A stretch of DNA of 26,922 nucleotides from JAFRXK01 sp045603305 (GTDB lineage: Bacteria; Bacillota; Clostridia; Lachnospirales; Lachnospiraceae). Below are positions 7,415-14,756 of this stretch, in pieces. The translations under genes were made by a program, and so were the position numbers. The number at the start of each line of letters is the position of its first letter. Positions within the stretch are counted from its first letter, which is position 1. The notes under the pieces are model-generated. The model had not been told where the DNA came from. It saw nothing but the letters and a program-made list of their open reading frames with translations, and did not search any database. The stretch is taken from the NCBI GenBank assembly GCA_045603305.1, contig JAZULV010000101.1, positions 1 to 26,922 of the forward strand. Reading direction: 5' to 3'.

Positions 7415-8161
7415 CTACAGATTTTCTAACACTATTCTTGCTTCTCTTACCTTCTGTTCATCTGTCTGATATATTTCATACTCACTAAGTGATGGAAGTC
7501 CCATGCTTACACCTTCTTTACGGTACTCCATGTTGCTGTTAAGCAGAACTTTTCCCGACATATGATAATCCGTTATACCCGTTTCTCTATAAATCTTTTC
7601 TATTACTGATGAACTTATGCCTGCACCGGCCAAAATACTGATTCTTCCCTTGCTTTGCTCCTTCAAGTCTTTTAATAAAGAAATCCCTTCAACGCAGGAA
7701 TTCTTCTGTCCTGAAGTAAGAATTGTGTTTATCCCCAGACTTACCGCCTGGTCAAGTGCCTCATAAGGGTCACGGCACACATCAAAGGCTCTGTGCAGAG
7801 TCACAGACATGTCACCTGCTTCCTCCATCAGCCCGTACATAGTCTTCATATTAAGACTGCCATCAGGATTAAGTACACCAATTACCACACCCTCGGCACC
7901 AAGCTCACGAAACATCTTTACCTCTTCCTTAATAACAGAACACTCATAATCGCTGTAACAAAAGTCTCCAAATCTAGGCCTTATCAGGGCATGTACTCTT
8001 ATATCACTAGCTTTACGTATTTCTTCGAAAAGCTTCGGACTTGGTGTGGTGCCGCCAATCACTAAATTACCGCAAAGCTCTATTCTCGTGGCGCCGCCTC
8101 TCTTTGCCGCTAACACCGATTCCACAGAATCTGCACATATCTCCAGTGTGAAATTATTCAT
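7415..8161 (-). CDS. cutC: CutC family protein
   Basis: 248 residues, the full length of the family, with a TIM-barrel pattern throughout. Signature segments include the start LEICADSVESVLAA, GGATRIELCGNL, GGTTPS, RVHALIRPRFGDFCY, VTLHRAFD and ILTSGQ, all characteristic of CutC. The family was first linked to copper homeostasis in E. coli, but that role is disputed, and its biochemical activity is not settled. No other copper gene is nearby. The ATG at 8161 follows GGAGG. It lies upstream of the MFS gene with a 290-bp spacer that contains the inverted-repeat element. Confidence 0.93.
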   Translation of the reverse strand: MNNFTLEICADSVESVLAAKRGGATRIELCGNLVIGGTTPSPKLFEEIRKASDIRVHALIRPRFGDFCYSDYECSVIKEEVKMFRELGAEGVVIGVLNPDGSLNMKTMYGLMEEAGDMSVTLHRAFDVCRDPYEALDQAVSLGINTILTSGQKNSCVEGISLLKDLKEQSKGRISILAGAGISSSVIEKIYRETGITDYHMSGKVLLNSNMEYRKEGVSMGLPSLSEYEIYQTDEQKVREARIVLENL

Positions 8162-8317
8162 ATAACCTCCATGTTTTCAAAATAAAATAATAATTTCTAC
8201 ATTTTTATCTTTTTCCATAGTCAAACAACACCTGTCTGACCAAAAATTTCTACATCAACTATATCACAAACTGCTTTATCAAACAAACAATATATATCCC
8301 CCACACCATACATGTCA

Positions 8318-8346
8318 TTGTAAGTAATTTAGTATCATGGTATAAT
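8318..8346 (+). promoter_or_regulatory. promoter for the small membrane protein-galK genes
   Basis: TTGTAA (8318-8323) and a perfect TATAAT (8341-8346) are separated by 17 bases. This leaves a leader of about 90 bases before the start codon at 8442. It is one of the strongest promoter matches in the window. Confidence 0.75.
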
Positions 8347-8441
8347 TTTTATACCTAAACATACTCGACAAAGCAACGTAATTAATAGGAATGCAGCCCT
8401 TGGTTTGCAAGCAGTTTTATTTATTATAGAAAGGTATTCTT

Positions 8442-8900
8442 ATGAATAGTATGGTGATTTTTGTATTGTGTTTTTGCTTAGTTATGCTGTTGATATCTGT
8501 TATAGTACTATTTCCTATATTAAATTTTATCAAAAAACATAATTCTTCAACTAAAAGAATCATTAACCATGATATCAATATGCAAAGTTTCTGCTATAAA
8601 ACTGCCAAAAGCACTGAGGAAATATGGGCATGCCTCCGCGTTAACTCAATATACGATTCATTGAGATATCACATAGATATCGATAACAGAACGATAACTT
8701 TTTATTCCGAATTAACTAAAGGTTATCCTCCAGTATGTTATACAATCCGTATCACACCGTCAGAAGATTGCACTTTAATAAAAATAACACAAATCGACAA
8801 ACTTTTCTCAAATAATATTTACAGATATTCTCTCAATGAATTCTGGCGCAAGAAGCTTGATGCAAAACCGGTGCCTTATTTCAACATAAAGGAGCAATAA
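8442..8900 (+). CDS. small membrane-anchored protein of unknown function
   Basis: 152 residues. Residues about 4-30 are one strongly hydrophobic segment (VIFVLCFCLVMLLISVIVLF) followed by KKH and K/R residues, so the N-terminus is probably a membrane anchor with the rest in the cytoplasm. The remaining 120 residues are soluble and mixed alpha/beta, with no motif I recognise. The ATG at 8442 follows AAAGG by seven bases. The stop codon is one base from the galK ATG, and the galK ribosome binding site (AAAGGAG) lies inside its last codons, so the two are translationally linked. That context suggests, but does not prove, a link to galactose metabolism. Confidence 0.75.
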   Translation: MNSMVIFVLCFCLVMLLISVIVLFPILNFIKKHNSSTKRIINHDINMQSFCYKTAKSTEEIWACLRVNSIYDSLRYHIDIDNRTITFYSELTKGYPPVCYTIRITPSEDCTLIKITQIDKLFSNNIYRYSLNEFWRKKLDAKPVPYFNIKEQ

Positions 8901-8901
8901 T

Positions 8902-10179
8902 ATGAACATACCTTCCAAAGAAACATTAACTACTATATACGGAGAATATGAAAACAGTTCTCTCCGCTTTGCAAAGCTTGCAGAGCGTTTTGCAAACAAT
9001 TTTCACAGTGATAGGGCAGAATTCTTCTCGGCTCCGGGACGCACCGAAATCATCGGTAACCACACCGACCACAATGGTGGTCAAATTGTTGCCGCAAGCA
9101 TAAACCTTGATACTATTGGTGCCGCTTATCCAAACGGTACTGACAGTATCCGCATTATCAGCGAAGGCTACGACGAAATTATTCTGGACTTAAGTGCTTT
9201 AGAGATTGTTGCCGACAAATCACAAAATGCTTGTATCCAAAGAATCAACAAAGAAACCTTCGGTTATTCAGGAACCACAGCACTCCTTGCAGGAATTGCA
9301 GAAGCCTGTATTAAGTTTGGTTTTAAAATATCCGGCTTTGATGCAGCCCTGTCAACAACTGTTATCAGTGCTGCCGGTGTCAGCTCCTCAGCCTCCTTTG
9401 AAATGCTCATTTGTGCTATTATCAATTACTTTTTTAATGGCAATATGGAGCTTACGGACTACGCAAGAATAGGTCAGTACGCTGAAAATGTATACTGGAA
9501 CAAGGCATCGGGACTTCTTGACCAGATGGCCTGTGCCATTGGCGGTCCGATACTACTCGATTTCTCAGATAAAGAACATATTTCTTATAGAAAATTAAAC
9601 TTCTCCTTTGAAGAGTACGATTACAGTCCGATTATCGTAAATACAGGAAAGGGACACGCTGATTTGAGCAAAGAGTATTCGGACATTCCTTATGAGATGA
9701 AGCAGACTGCCTCTCTGCTAGGTGCCAATTTGCTCTGTGAAACCGATATAAACACACTGCTCGACAACCTTTCCCTCATTGATAACGACAGAGCAATTTT
9801 ACGCTCAATGCACTTTTTTGAAGAAAACCGACGTGTCAAGGAATTTGCAAAAGCAGCCAGAGACTCGGACATTGATAAAATTCTTAAGCTTATAAATGAA
9901 TCCGGCGACTCTTCCTGGAAGTGGCTTCAAAACTGCTACACCAGCGACTACACTGAGCAGAAGATTCCTCTAACTCTTGCCCTTAGCCGGTTATTCATAA
10001 ACCAAATCGGTAAAGGCGCCTGCCGTGTGCACGGCGGAGGATTTGCCGGGGTAATCCTGTGCATAGTTTTGACAGAAGAAAAAGAAAACTATATAAATTA
10101 CATTTCAAAATATGTTGGCAAAGAAAATGTATATCCTGTGGAGATAAGAGAACATGGGGCAGTGCATTTGAAATGTTAG
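8902..10179 (+). CDS. galK: galactokinase
   Basis: 425 residues. It phosphorylates galactose to galactose-1-phosphate with ATP, the first step of the Leloir pathway. The family signature near the N-terminus reads PGRTEIIGNHTDHN at 45-58, the variant seen in many Clostridia in place of GRVNLIGEHTDY. The GHMP-kinase ATP loop is GVSSSASFE at 159-167, and the third GHMP motif is GGGFAG at 378-383. Length is slightly over that of E. coli GalK. galT and galE are not in the window. It is co-directional with the small membrane protein before it and the DUF3267 protein 33 bases after it. The signature change leaves a small doubt over substrate, but a galactokinase is by far the best call. Confidence 0.9.
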   Translation: MNIPSKETLTTIYGEYENSSLRFAKLAERFANNFHSDRAEFFSAPGRTEIIGNHTDHNGGQIVAASINLDTIGAAYPNGTDSIRIISEGYDEIILDLSALEIVADKSQNACIQRINKETFGYSGTTALLAGIAEACIKFGFKISGFDAALSTTVISAAGVSSSASFEMLICAIINYFFNGNMELTDYARIGQYAENVYWNKASGLLDQMACAIGGPILLDFSDKEHISYRKLNFSFEEYDYSPIIVNTGKGHADLSKEYSDIPYEMKQTASLLGANLLCETDINTLLDNLSLIDNDRAILRSMHFFEENRRVKEFAKAARDSDIDKILKLINESGDSSWKWLQNCYTSDYTEQKIPLTLALSRLFINQIGKGACRVHGGGFAGVILCIVLTEEKENYINYISKYVGKENVYPVEIREHGAVHLKC

Positions 10180-10212
10180 AATAATTAATTCAAATACGAA
10201 AGGATAAAATAA

Positions 10213-10794
10213 ATGAACACAACAACTACACTACCTGAAAACTATACTGAAATATTTAATATGGACTTACAAAAAGACAAGAAGCTTATGCTTTTAGTAA
10301 ACGGCCTAGGGCTTGCGATTATGGCAGTGATGGGCGTTATAGCACACCTTTTCATACCTATCACTACATTCTTTGATGTAAGCGGTGGACTGGTAATATA
10401 TTTTATCAGACTTGCAATATTTATTTTTGGAATGTTTTTATACATAGTTCTGCACGAACTGGTCCATGGAATTTTCATGAAGCGTTTCAGTGGTGTGAAG
10501 CCTCATTACGGTTTCACACTTATGTACGCCTACGCCGGAAGCACTGCTTTTTTTAATAAAAAGCACTATATTATAATAGCGCTGGCTCCGATTGTAATCT
10601 GGGGAATTGTACTTACCATAATAAACTGCTTCGTTCCTGCCACATGGTTCTGGGTAGTGTATTTTATTCAGATTATGAACATTTCCGGTGCCGCCGGCGA
10701 TATGTATGTTACATACAAGTTTTCAAAAATGCCAAAGGATATACTGGTGCATGATAGCGGTGTTGCTATGACGGTGTATTCTGCCCAAAAATAA
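10213..10794 (+). CDS. DUF3267-type membrane protein with HExxH metallopeptidase motif
   Basis: 193 residues with about four hydrophobic segments. HELVH at 81-85, inside the second hydrophobic segment, has the HExxH zinc-site pattern. The architecture (an HExxH in a helix, then a Lys/Arg- and Gly-rich loop, then further membrane segments) matches the DUF3267 family, regarded as putative zincin-like membrane proteases. A substrate is not known. The ATG follows AAAGGA by eight bases. It is the last gene before a bidirectional terminator and likely shares the transcript with galK, though this may only be chance co-location. Confidence 0.8.
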   Translation: MNTTTTLPENYTEIFNMDLQKDKKLMLLVNGLGLAIMAVMGVIAHLFIPITTFFDVSGGLVIYFIRLAIFIFGMFLYIVLHELVHGIFMKRFSGVKPHYGFTLMYAYAGSTAFFNKKHYIIIALAPIVIWGIVLTIINCFVPATWFWVVYFIQIMNISGAAGDMYVTYKFSKMPKDILVHDSGVAMTVYSAQK

Positions 10795-10805
10795 CAGCAA
10801 AACAA

Positions 10806-10861
10806 TTGGAGTGTTACAAACAAGTGATCTCATTCAATAATCGCTTGCTGCAACACTCCAA
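10806..10861. terminator. bidirectional terminator between convergent genes
   Basis: TTGGAGTGTTACA (10806-10818) pairs with TGCAACACTCCAA (10849-10861) with one mismatch. Inside it CAAGTGAT pairs with ATCGCTTG. Both flanks are U-rich in the direction of transcription (CCTTTTATT on the plus strand, TTGTTTTGCTG on the minus strand). It lies between the ends of the DUF3267 gene and the DUF4160-like gene. Confidence 0.8.
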
Positions 10862-10873
10862 TGTCACCTTTTA

Positions 10874-11152
10874 TTATTCTCCATAAAATCCATTATCACT
10901 TTTTTCTGTCCATTTAAGGTACATTTCTTTATAGTTATCTTTTATAAATGCCTGTATAACCCTAGCTTCTCTCTCCGAAAGAACCCCCATTTTTTCAATC
11001 GTTGTATCACCATTACTTTTTACAAAAAATTTCGCTGAACCAGATTCCGTAAGTTTTCTATCACTTGCATGAACATGCATTGCTTCAATAACACAGTGGG
11101 AAGTATAATAAAGATAATATCCACACACCTTATATTCATAATATTTAGGCAT
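10874..11152 (-). CDS. DUF4160-like small protein
   Basis: 92 residues. The segment CGYYLYYTSHCVIEAMHVHA followed by AKFFVKSNGD and GVLSEREARVIQAFIKDN fits the DUF4160 pattern (a Y.Y...H...H(F/V)HA motif, then a short strand and a C-terminal helix). DUF4160 genes are often found next to another very small gene and have been suspected to be toxin-antitoxin-like, but no function is established. GGAGG precedes the ATG by eight bases. It is third in a three-gene set, three bases after the previous stop codon. Confidence 0.65.
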   Translation of the reverse strand: MPKYYEYKVCGYYLYYTSHCVIEAMHVHASDRKLTESGSAKFFVKSNGDTTIEKMGVLSEREARVIQAFIKDNYKEMYLKWTEKSDNGFYGE

Positions 11153-11155
11153 ATC

Positions 11156-11377
11156 TTAATCCTCCATATACTTCTTATTACGATTATAATAATCCAGTAT
11201 AATATCCAGCTCTATATCATCCATACTGGTTTCTAAAACCTCGCCCATTATATTAATAAACGCGGCTCTGTCTGGTCTGTTAAGATTTAAAACTCTAATA
11301 TTGTTACCATCTTTTGTGAAAGCGTATCCGTTTACAATTAATTCTGCGGCATCTGCAACTTCAATTACATTACACAT
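11156..11377 (-). CDS. small protein of unknown function, second gene of a three-gene unit
   Basis: 73 residues, with no membrane segment or signal peptide. An N-terminal mixed part ends in LNLNRPDRAAFI and is followed by a C-terminal helical stretch rich in Asp/Glu. I do not recognise a family. The ATG at 11377 lies eight bases inside the end of the preceding gene, and GAGG is placed before it. This overlap and the three-base gap to the next gene support translation as a coupled trio. Confidence 0.65.
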   Translation of the reverse strand: MCNVIEVADAAELIVNGYAFTKDGNNIRVLNLNRPDRAAFINIMGEVLETSMDDIELDIILDYYNRNKKYMED

Positions 11378-11639
11378 ACTCTATCCTCACTTTCTCAATA
11401 GGTGCCAAAAATTCATCTGCATCAAAATACAAATTTTCTAATATGGGCACTAAATCAATATATTCCTCTTCTTCCTCACATCCTTCGTACTTTGCCATAA
11501 CCACAATATATCCGTGATCCCATTCAACAATCTTTGTATATCTCTCTAATCGAGGAGAGGTTCTAAAACGTATCACATGACCATTAAATGCAAATGATGT
11601 AAACTGCTTGTCACTACTTAATACTGCTTCATTAGTCAT
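11370..11639 (-). CDS. small acidic protein of unknown function, first gene of a three-gene unit
   Basis: 89 residues from the ATG at 11639, which has AGGAG eight bases upstream. A longer reading from a TTG at 11657 is not favoured because that codon sits in front of and across the ribosome binding site. The sequence is beta-rich (SFAFNGHVIRFRTSPRLE, then WDHGYIVVMAKYEG), then a run of five acidic residues (EEEEE) and a C-terminal part ending in RIEYV. No family is recognised. It overlaps the next gene by eight bases. Confidence 0.65.
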   Translation of the reverse strand: MTNEAVLSSDKQFTSFAFNGHVIRFRTSPRLERYTKIVEWDHGYIVVMAKYEGCEEEEEYIDLVPILENLYFDADEFLAPIEKVRIEYV

Positions 11640-12003
11640 TAAAAGCTCTCCTTTCAATTAACATATCCCTTTATCATATGTTTATTTTTAGGGAATAAAA
11701 ACGCTTACAATTTATTTTATCATATATTACTATTTTTGTCCCTTAGTTTATCAGGTCTATTAGTATTTAGTATAACCAAATACTAAATGCATTTTTAACT
11801 GCAAGCGTTTCTTTAAAACTACCCTTACAAACCAGAACTTATTTTGCAAACAGCAAAAGAGCCAGAACCTTTCTTCTGACTCTCTCGCTTTACGTTTTAC
11901 TATATATTTATTCCTATAAAAAATCTGCAGTATCTAAAATACCTTCTGCCTCTTTTTGTCTATATAAAGCTTACCCCAAAAAAGATACTGCCGATTATAT
12001 TTA
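11640..12003. other. intergenic region with nested inverted repeats and the kdgK terminator
   Basis: These 364 bases contain no supported gene. AAACGCTTACA (11699-11709) and TGCAAGCGTTT (11800-11810) are inverted copies with one mismatch. Between them ATTTAGTAT (11765-11773) and ATACTAAAT (11780-11788) form a perfect 9-bp stem around six bases. The promoter of the small three-gene unit must lie in the upstream part, but I could not pick one convincing -35/-10 pair. A terminator for kdgK is at 11858-11883. Confidence 0.5.
11858..11883 (-). terminator. terminator at the end of the hexuronate operon
   Basis: On the minus strand AGAGTCAGAA pairs with TTCTGGCTCT (one G-U pair) around a six-base loop and is followed by TTTGCTGTTT. 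It lies about 120 bases after the kdgK stop codon and is the first good hairpin there. Confidence 0.7.
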
Positions 12004-13026
12004 TTATCTCTGCACTCGGCCTGAACCGTCGCCGCCTGCAAGCTTCTCCACTTCTGCTACGGATACACGGTTGTAATCGCCCTCGATAGAATGCTTAAGT
12101 GCTGACGCTGCTACTGCAAACTCGATTGCTTCCTGGGTTGACTTGCCACTGAGTAAAGCGTAAATCAATCCGCCACCAAAGGAATCGCCACCGCCTACAC
12201 GGTCTACAATGTGTAAGTGATATGATTTTGAGAAGCAGTAATTCTCACCATCATAAAGCATGCCTGCCCAGTCGTTGTCACTGGCTGAAATAGAAGTACG
12301 AAGGGTAATTGCAACTTTCTCAAAACCAAACTTGTCTGCCAGCTGCTTAGCTACTGACTTGTAGCCCTCATGATTGAGCTTTCCTCCGTAAATATCAGTG
12401 TCTTCTGCTTCAATGCCGAATACATCCTTAGCATCCTCTTCATTTGAAATGCACACATCTACATACTGGCAAAGGTCTGTCATTGCCACTCTTGCCTCTT
12501 CGCGGGTCCAGAGCTTGCCTCTATAATTTAAATCACAGGAAATCTTAACACCCTTAGCCTTTGCAGCCTTACATGCCTGACGGCAGATTTCAGTAACATT
12601 TGCTCCTAAAGCAGGAGTTATGCCTGTGAAATGGAACCAGTCAGCACCCTCAAAAATTGTATCCCAGTCAAAATCCTCCGGGCCGGCTTCCTGAATTGCT
12701 GAATGAGCTCTGTCGTAAATACATACCGAACCTCTCTGGGAAGCACCCTTCTCAAGGAAGTAAATACCTACACGGTCGCCTCCGCGTACAACCTTAGAAG
12801 TATCCACGCCAAAGGCACGAAGAGAATCAATTGCTGCCTGACCAATAGCATGCTTAGGCAGCTTTGTTACATATGCACTGTCCAATCCATAGTTTGCAAG
12901 TGAAACTGCTACGTTAGCCTCACCGCCGCCAAAAGTCGCCTGCATCTGGTCATTCTGAAAGAATCTGTAATAACCGTTTGGTGCCAGACGAAGCATTATT
13001 TCACCAAAAGTAATAACCTTAGCCAT
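12004..13026 (-). CDS. kdgK: 2-dehydro-3-deoxygluconate kinase (PfkB family)
   Basis: 340 residues. It phosphorylates 2-keto-3-deoxygluconate (KDG) to KDPG, the step before aldol cleavage. It is a PfkB/ribokinase-family enzyme. The N-terminal strand ITFGEIMLRL and the glycine cluster FGGGEANVAVSLA at 32-44 form the sugar site. The C-terminal signature DRVGGGDSFGGG at 275-286 holds the anion hole and the catalytic Asp281. The specific KDG kinase call rests on its place directly after the KDPG aldolase, whose stop codon overlaps its start by eight bases. The ATG at 13026 follows GGAGG. The C-terminal tail is Gly-rich and polar. Confidence 0.92.
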   Translation of the reverse strand: MAKVITFGEIMLRLAPNGYYRFFQNDQMQATFGGGEANVAVSLANYGLDSAYVTKLPKHAIGQAAIDSLRAFGVDTSKVVRGGDRVGIYFLEKGASQRGSVCIYDRAHSAIQEAGPEDFDWDTIFEGADWFHFTGITPALGANVTEICRQACKAAKAKGVKISCDLNYRGKLWTREEARVAMTDLCQYVDVCISNEEDAKDVFGIEAEDTDIYGGKLNHEGYKSVAKQLADKFGFEKVAITLRTSISASDNDWAGMLYDGENYCFSKSYHLHIVDRVGGGDSFGGGLIYALLSGKSTQEAIEFAVAASALKHSIEGDYNRVSVAEVEKLAGGDGSGRVQR

Positions 13027-13666
13027 TATTTCGTGCCTCCTTTACTATCTCAACTGACTGCTTGCAAAGGTCAGTAATTTCATCCCACTTCTGATTGTCA
13101 ATTAAATCTGCAGTTACCATATATGAGCCGCCACATGCGCATATTACCGGACATGATAAGTATTCCTTAAGATTCTTTAAGGAAATACCACCGGTTGGCA
13201 TTACCTTAAACATAGGGAATGGTGCACTCATTGCCTTAATCTTTGACAAACCGCCTGACTGCTCAGCAGGGAAAAACTTAACAACTTCAAGACCAAACTT
13301 ATAAGCTGCATGATAATCTGTAGGAGTTGTACATCCCGGATAAATCGGAAGACCTTTCTCCTGACAATACTCTACCAAATCTGCATCAAAGCCCGGACTT
13401 ACAATAAACTGGGCTCCTGCTGCCGCTGCCGCATCGACCTGGCTGCGGGTTAAAACTGTTCCTGCACCAACAAGCATATCCGGACATGCTTCCTTCATAA
13501 TTCTGATAGCTTCATCCGCACCGGCTGCACGGAAGGTCACCTCTGCCACCGGCACACCACCGTCGCACAATGCCTTTGCTAAAGGTGCCGCATCACGCTC
13601 AGGATTATTAAGCTTAATTACAGGAACTACTCCAATCTCGGAAATTCGTTCATTTATGCCACACAT
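13019..13666 (-). CDS. kdgA: KDPG aldolase (2-dehydro-3-deoxyphosphogluconate aldolase)
   Basis: 215 residues. It cleaves KDPG to pyruvate and glyceraldehyde-3-phosphate. It is a class I aldolase with a TIM barrel: E42 in EVTFR and the Schiff-base Lys K130 in VVKFFPAEQ are in place, as are GAGTVL, SPGF, PGCTTP and PTGGI. The start is taken as the ATG at 13666: GGAGG sits eight bases upstream of it, while the earlier in-frame ATG at 13681 overlaps that Shine-Dalgarno and has no site of its own. It lies downstream of uxuB across an 81-base spacer with a palindrome and overlaps kdgK by eight bases. Confidence 0.93.
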   Translation of the reverse strand: MCGINERISEIGVVPVIKLNNPERDAAPLAKALCDGGVPVAEVTFRAAGADEAIRIMKEACPDMLVGAGTVLTRSQVDAAAAAGAQFIVSPGFDADLVEYCQEKGLPIYPGCTTPTDYHAAYKFGLEVVKFFPAEQSGGLSKIKAMSAPFPMFKVMPTGGISLKNLKEYLSCPVICACGGSYMVTADLIDNQKWDEITDLCKQSVEIVKEARNNG

Positions 13667-13703
13667 TTTAATATCCTCCATATTTTGATATATATAAATA
13701 TCC

Positions 13704-13748
13704 GTGAAACTCGGTTGCTCCGCTTCTAAAGAAACTCTAGTGTTTCAC
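13704..13748 (-). repeat. palindromic spacer element between uxuB and kdgA
   Basis: GTGAAAC (13704-13710) and GTTTCAC (13742-13748) form the outer stem, with CGCTTCTAAAGAA in the loop region. The element ends on the last base of the uxuB stop codon. A sequence with a similar core lies in the next spacer, at 14669-14706. A role in mRNA processing or partial termination in mid-operon is possible; the U-run is poor. Confidence 0.5.
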
Positions 13749-14599
13749 TACACGCCTGAATAAGCTGAGAAACCGCCATCGATTGGTAATACAACACCGG
13801 TAATAAAGCTTGCTGCCTTATCGTCAAGGAGGAATAATAATCCACCTTCAAGCTCTTCGCTCTCACCGAATCTTCCCATAGGGGTTGCAGCAAGAATCTT
13901 GCCTGTACGTGGTGTTGGGTTGCCGTTCTCATCCCACAATAACTTTGCATTCTGCTTTGTTGAGAAGAATCCCGGTGCAATAGCGTTAACACGGATACCT
14001 ACCTTTGAGAAGTGAACAGCCAGCCACTGGGTAAAGTTAGAGATAGCAGCCTTAGCACCTGAGTATGCAGGAATCTTTGTAAGAGGAGTGTAAGCATTCA
14101 TTGATGAAATATTAAGAATGCTGCAGCCCTCACGTCCAATCATCTGCGCAGCAAATGCCTGTGTAGGAATAAGTGTTCCAAGGAAGTTTAAGTTGAATAC
14201 AAAACCAACTCCGCTTGCATCAAGGTCAAAGAAGCTCTTTGTATCTGCATCGATATCGCCCGGCTCAAAATACTCTTTGTCTGTAGTTGCCTTAGGATTG
14301 TTACCGCCGGCTCCGTTTACAAGAATATCACATGGACCAAGGTCAGCCATAACCTTCTCGGCTACCTGACAGCAAATATCCTTGTCAAGAACATTACATC
14401 CATACGCCTTTGCTACACCACCCTCAGCTACTATCTCAGCTGCGTATGCTCCGGCTGCCTCTTCGTTAAGGTCAAGTAACGCAACCTTAGCTCCCGCACG
14501 AGCTAAAACCTTTGCAAAATGGCTGCATAATACGCCGCCTGCTCCGGTAACAACTGCAACCTTACCGCTTAAATCTGTACTTAAAACATTCTGATTCAT
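13748..14599 (-). CDS. uxuB: fructuronate reductase / D-mannonate oxidoreductase, SDR type
   Basis: 283 residues. It interconverts D-fructuronate and D-mannonate with NAD(P)H. The protein is a short-chain dehydrogenase: cofactor motif TGAGGVLCSHFA at 18-29, NGAGG at 95-99, and the catalytic set S165/S166, Y179 and K183 (YSGAK). This is the Bacillus/Clostridia form, not homologous to the long-chain UxuB of E. coli; the gene order next to uxuA and uxaC fixes the role. The start is the ATG at 14599, seven bases after AGGAGG. An in-frame GTG at 14641 would add 14 residues that do not fit the family. Spacers of 157 and 81 bases separate it from uxuA and kdgA. Confidence 0.88.
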   Translation of the reverse strand: MNQNVLSTDLSGKVAVVTGAGGVLCSHFAKVLARAGAKVALLDLNEEAAGAYAAEIVAEGGVAKAYGCNVLDKDICCQVAEKVMADLGPCDILVNGAGGNNPKATTDKEYFEPGDIDADTKSFFDLDASGVGFVFNLNFLGTLIPTQAFAAQMIGREGCSILNISSMNAYTPLTKIPAYSGAKAAISNFTQWLAVHFSKVGIRVNAIAPGFFSTKQNAKLLWDENGNPTPRTGKILAATPMGRFGESEELEGGLLFLLDDKAASFITGVVLPIDGGFSAYSGV

Positions 14600-14668
14600 G
14601 ATAACTCCTCCTGTTATTCTAATCCGTGCCACCCCCGGCACTACTAATTAACCGCTGTGTTTTATAAC

Positions 14669-14706
14669 AAAACCTGTTTCTTCGCTTCTTATGAAGCTCT
14701 GGTTTT
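14669..14706 (-). repeat. palindromic spacer element between uxuA and uxuB
   Basis: AAAACC (14669-14674) and GGTTTT (14701-14706) form an outer stem. An inner stem GCTTC (14684-14688) and GAAGC (14693-14697) closes on a four-base TTAT loop. The core CGCTTCTTATGAAGCTCT resembles CGCTTCTAAAGAAACTCT of the palindrome at 13704-13748. Confidence 0.5.
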
Positions 14707-14756
14707 TCTATATAATTAATTATTAACCCTTTTTACTTAATAAAACTTCCCTAAGT

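Noticed and set aside
11640..11657. TTG start for the first gene of the three-gene unit
   Set aside because: The TTG codon lies at the Shine-Dalgarno itself; the ATG at 11639 has the right spacing.
13667..13681. Longer KDPG aldolase start at the ATG of 13681
   Set aside because: GGAGG overlaps this ATG and is correctly spaced for the ATG at 13666; no site lies before 13681.
14600..14641. GTG start adding 14 residues to the fructuronate reductase
   Set aside because: AGGAGG is seven bases before the ATG at 14599, and the extra residues do not fit SDR proteins.
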